A stretch of 7,482 nt of DNA from assembly GCA_937916035.1 (NCBI GenBank), contig CALGIH010000318.1:1-7482 (forward strand), written 5' to 3'. The notes under the pieces were generated by a model. That model saw only the letters and a list, made by a program, of their open reading frames with translations, ran no database searches and was not told the DNA's origin. Made by a program: the position numbers and the translations under genes. Within the stretch, counting starts at the first letter, position 1. The number at the start of each line of letters is the position of its first letter. Shown here one piece after another: positions 6,595 through 7,482 of this stretch. Source of the stretch: an uncultured Lacinutrix sp. Its GTDB lineage: Bacteria; Bacteroidota; Bacteroidia; Flavobacteriales; Flavobacteriaceae.

Positions 6595-7050
6595 CTAAAT
6601 AATTTCGGAAACTTTCTCACAAACAAACTCCAAAAACCGTTCATCAGCTTCAGTAAAAGGGTTATGGGTATTAGAGTCAATATCTATTTGACCAATATTT
6701 TCGCCATTCAGAAAAATAGGAATTACAATTTCGGCTTTTACAGTAATGCTGCAAGCTATATAATTGTCTTGAGCAGCAACATCTGGAACCACAAAATTTT
6801 GGTTACTTAATGCTACTTGTCCGCAAATGCCTTTCCCAAAAGGAATTATGGTATGATCTGTTGGCGCTCCAACATAAGGCCCTAATTTTAATTCTTCCTT
6901 GTTGCCGTTTCTAAAATAAAAACCAACCCAATTATAATAATTTATGTTAGAATCCAATAATTCACAAATTTGTAACAAGCGATTTTCAACAGTTTCATTG
7001 GTGTTTGAAACAATTTCTGTTACTTTTGGTTTTAGGTTATCTAAGCTCAT
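6595..7050 (-). CDS. GAF-domain protein, free methionine-(R)-sulfoxide reductase family
   Basis: The whole 151-aa protein is one GAF domain. In the fRMsr family such proteins reduce free L-methionine-(R)-sulfoxide in the cytoplasm, with thioredoxin as usual reductant, and so help in oxidative-stress repair. Family features visible are NYYNWVGFYF (37-46), LGPYVGAP (56-63), IPFGKGICGQVA (69-80), VVPDVAAQDNYIACS (87-101), EIVIPIF (107-113) and GQIDIDS (120-126). C76 and C100 keep the 24-residue spacing of two fRMsr cysteines (C94 and the catalytic C118 in E. coli numbering), but the third, at C84, is His66 here. Reductase activity is therefore likely but not certain; a ligand-sensing GAF role is the alternative. 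The start ATG is followed by a family-typical N-terminus. It is divergent from xrtF across 90 bp and is probably monocistronic. Confidence 0.85.
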   Translation of the reverse strand: MSLDNLKPKVTEIVSNTNETVENRLLQICELLDSNINYYNWVGFYFRNGNKEELKLGPYVGAPTDHTIIPFGKGICGQVALSNQNFVVPDVAAQDNYIACSITVKAEIVIPIFLNGENIGQIDIDSNTHNPFTEADERFLEFVCEKVSEII

Positions 7051-7065
7051 TGTGAAAATTTTTGG

Positions 7066-7073
7066 TAAAAGTA
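7066..7073 (-). promoter_or_regulatory. Weak candidate -7 box for the GAF-domain gene
   Basis: The minus strand reads TACTTTTA, seven of eight matches to TAnnTTTG, 15 bases upstream of the GAF gene ATG, which would give a very short leader. No convincing -33 element is seen. The 90-bp divergent spacer must hold promoters for both genes; on the plus strand the nearest match is TAATTTTA at 7110-7117, equally weak. Confidence 0.25.
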
Positions 7074-7140
7074 TTTAAAATTACTAAAAAAACCACAGCG
7101 TAGTTTATATAATTTTAAGTTAAAATTATTGTCAAAGTAA

Positions 7141-7482
7141 TTGAAAAAACTAATTATAAAATACAAGTCGGTTATAAAGTTTATACTGACGTTTCTATTC
7201 ACTTATGCAGTGCTTTCAGTTGCTTATAAATTGTACTTAGACTATTCCACAGGAATCATTTATTACCCAGATTTTTTCACCAATTTGGTGGCAAGACAAA
7301 GCGAAGCTTTATTTGAATTATTAGGTTATAATGTTGAGGTTGTTAGACATGCAAGTGAAGCTTCGATGAAAGTGATTATTGAAAACAAATTTGTAGCTAG
7401 ATTAGTGGAGGGTTATAATTCTATAAGTATTATTATCCTTTTTATTTCATTTATCATCGCTTTTGCAGATAGATCTAAAGCA
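7141..7482 (+). CDS. xrtF: Exosortase-family protein XrtF, N-terminal part with catalytic Cys replaced by Tyr
   Basis: The open frame starts at TTG 7141 and is still open at the window edge (114 codons of an expected 170-180). Exosortases are polytopic membrane cysteine transpeptidases that process C-terminal sorting signals; XrtF is a flavobacterial branch whose substrate is, to my knowledge, unknown. Visible are a basic start (KKLIIKYKS), a membrane segment at about residues 11-33, a periplasmic stretch with YYPDFFTNLVARQSEALFEL (41-60), then EGYNSIS (90-96) leading into a second membrane segment (96-108). XrtF proteins I remember read EGCN(A/S)(I/V)S at that point, the Cys being the nucleophile; here codon 92 is TAT (7414-7416). 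TTG is the only plausible start: a TAA stop sits directly before it, and the first ATG (7366) would remove the first membrane segment. The Arg and His active-site residues lie beyond the window. Family identity is firm; activity is doubtful. Confidence 0.82.
   Translation, partial: MKKLIIKYKSVIKFILTFLFTYAVLSVAYKLYLDYSTGIIYYPDFFTNLVARQSEALFELLGYNVEVVRHASEASMKVIIENKFVARLVEGYNSISIIILFISFIIAFADRSKA

Noticed and set aside
7366..7368. First in-frame ATG as the start of xrtF
   Set aside because: It would delete the first membrane segment and the conserved periplasmic stretch encoded in frame upstream, so the TTG at 7141 is preferred.
1..7482. CRISPR arrays, tRNA or rRNA genes, insertion sequences, prophage or defence genes
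   Set aside because: No regularly spaced repeats, no tRNA-like cloverleaf or rRNA motifs, and no transposase or phage-type coding sequence were seen; the window is packed with core housekeeping genes.

Overview
The window is AT-rich chromosomal DNA from a member of the Bacteroidota, most likely a flavobacterium (Flavobacteriaceae-like). Three things point there: the gene order purH, mreB, mreC, mreD, mrdA (PBP2), rodA; -7 promoter boxes close to TAnnTTTG rather than TATAAT; and a flavobacterial-type exosortase (XrtF) beside a small GAF protein. I cannot name the genus from sequence alone.

Layout, read from the right because nearly everything is on the minus strand. At 7141-7482 the start of a plus-strand xrtF gene runs off the window. 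Divergent from it across a 90-bp spacer is a 151-aa GAF-domain protein of the free methionine-(R)-sulfoxide reductase family (6595-7050). After a 182-bp gap holding a candidate terminator, a good -7 box and a REP-like palindrome comes purH (4880-6412), the bifunctional enzyme of the last two steps of IMP synthesis. A 157-bp gap with a hairpin touching the purH stop codon and a candidate promoter separates it from the Rod cluster: mreB (3694-4722), mreC (2861-3679), mreD (2362-2868), mrdA/PBP2 (428-2365) and rodA (1-431, 3' end outside the window). There is no gene-free stretch above 300 bases.

The five Rod genes build one machine. MreB filaments under the inner membrane are linked by MreC and MreD to the RodA glycosyltransferase and the PBP2 transpeptidase, which insert peptidoglycan along the cell side wall. 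Spacing is 14 bp between mreB and mreC, then overlaps of 8, 4 and 4 bp, so the block is almost certainly one operon with coupled translation.

Most of the window is ordinary, conserved core genome. The one clearly unusual signal is in the xrtF fragment: where exosortases carry their catalytic cysteine (EGCN in XrtF as I know it), this gene encodes EGYN (Tyr92, codon TAT at 7414-7416), a change that needs only one base. It also has to start at TTG. Either this is an error, a recently inactivated gene, or a non-catalytic XrtF variant. Smaller points are a missing cysteine in the GAF reductase, two palindromic intergenic elements (one between a 10-bp direct repeat), and a Cys/His cluster near the PBP2 active site.
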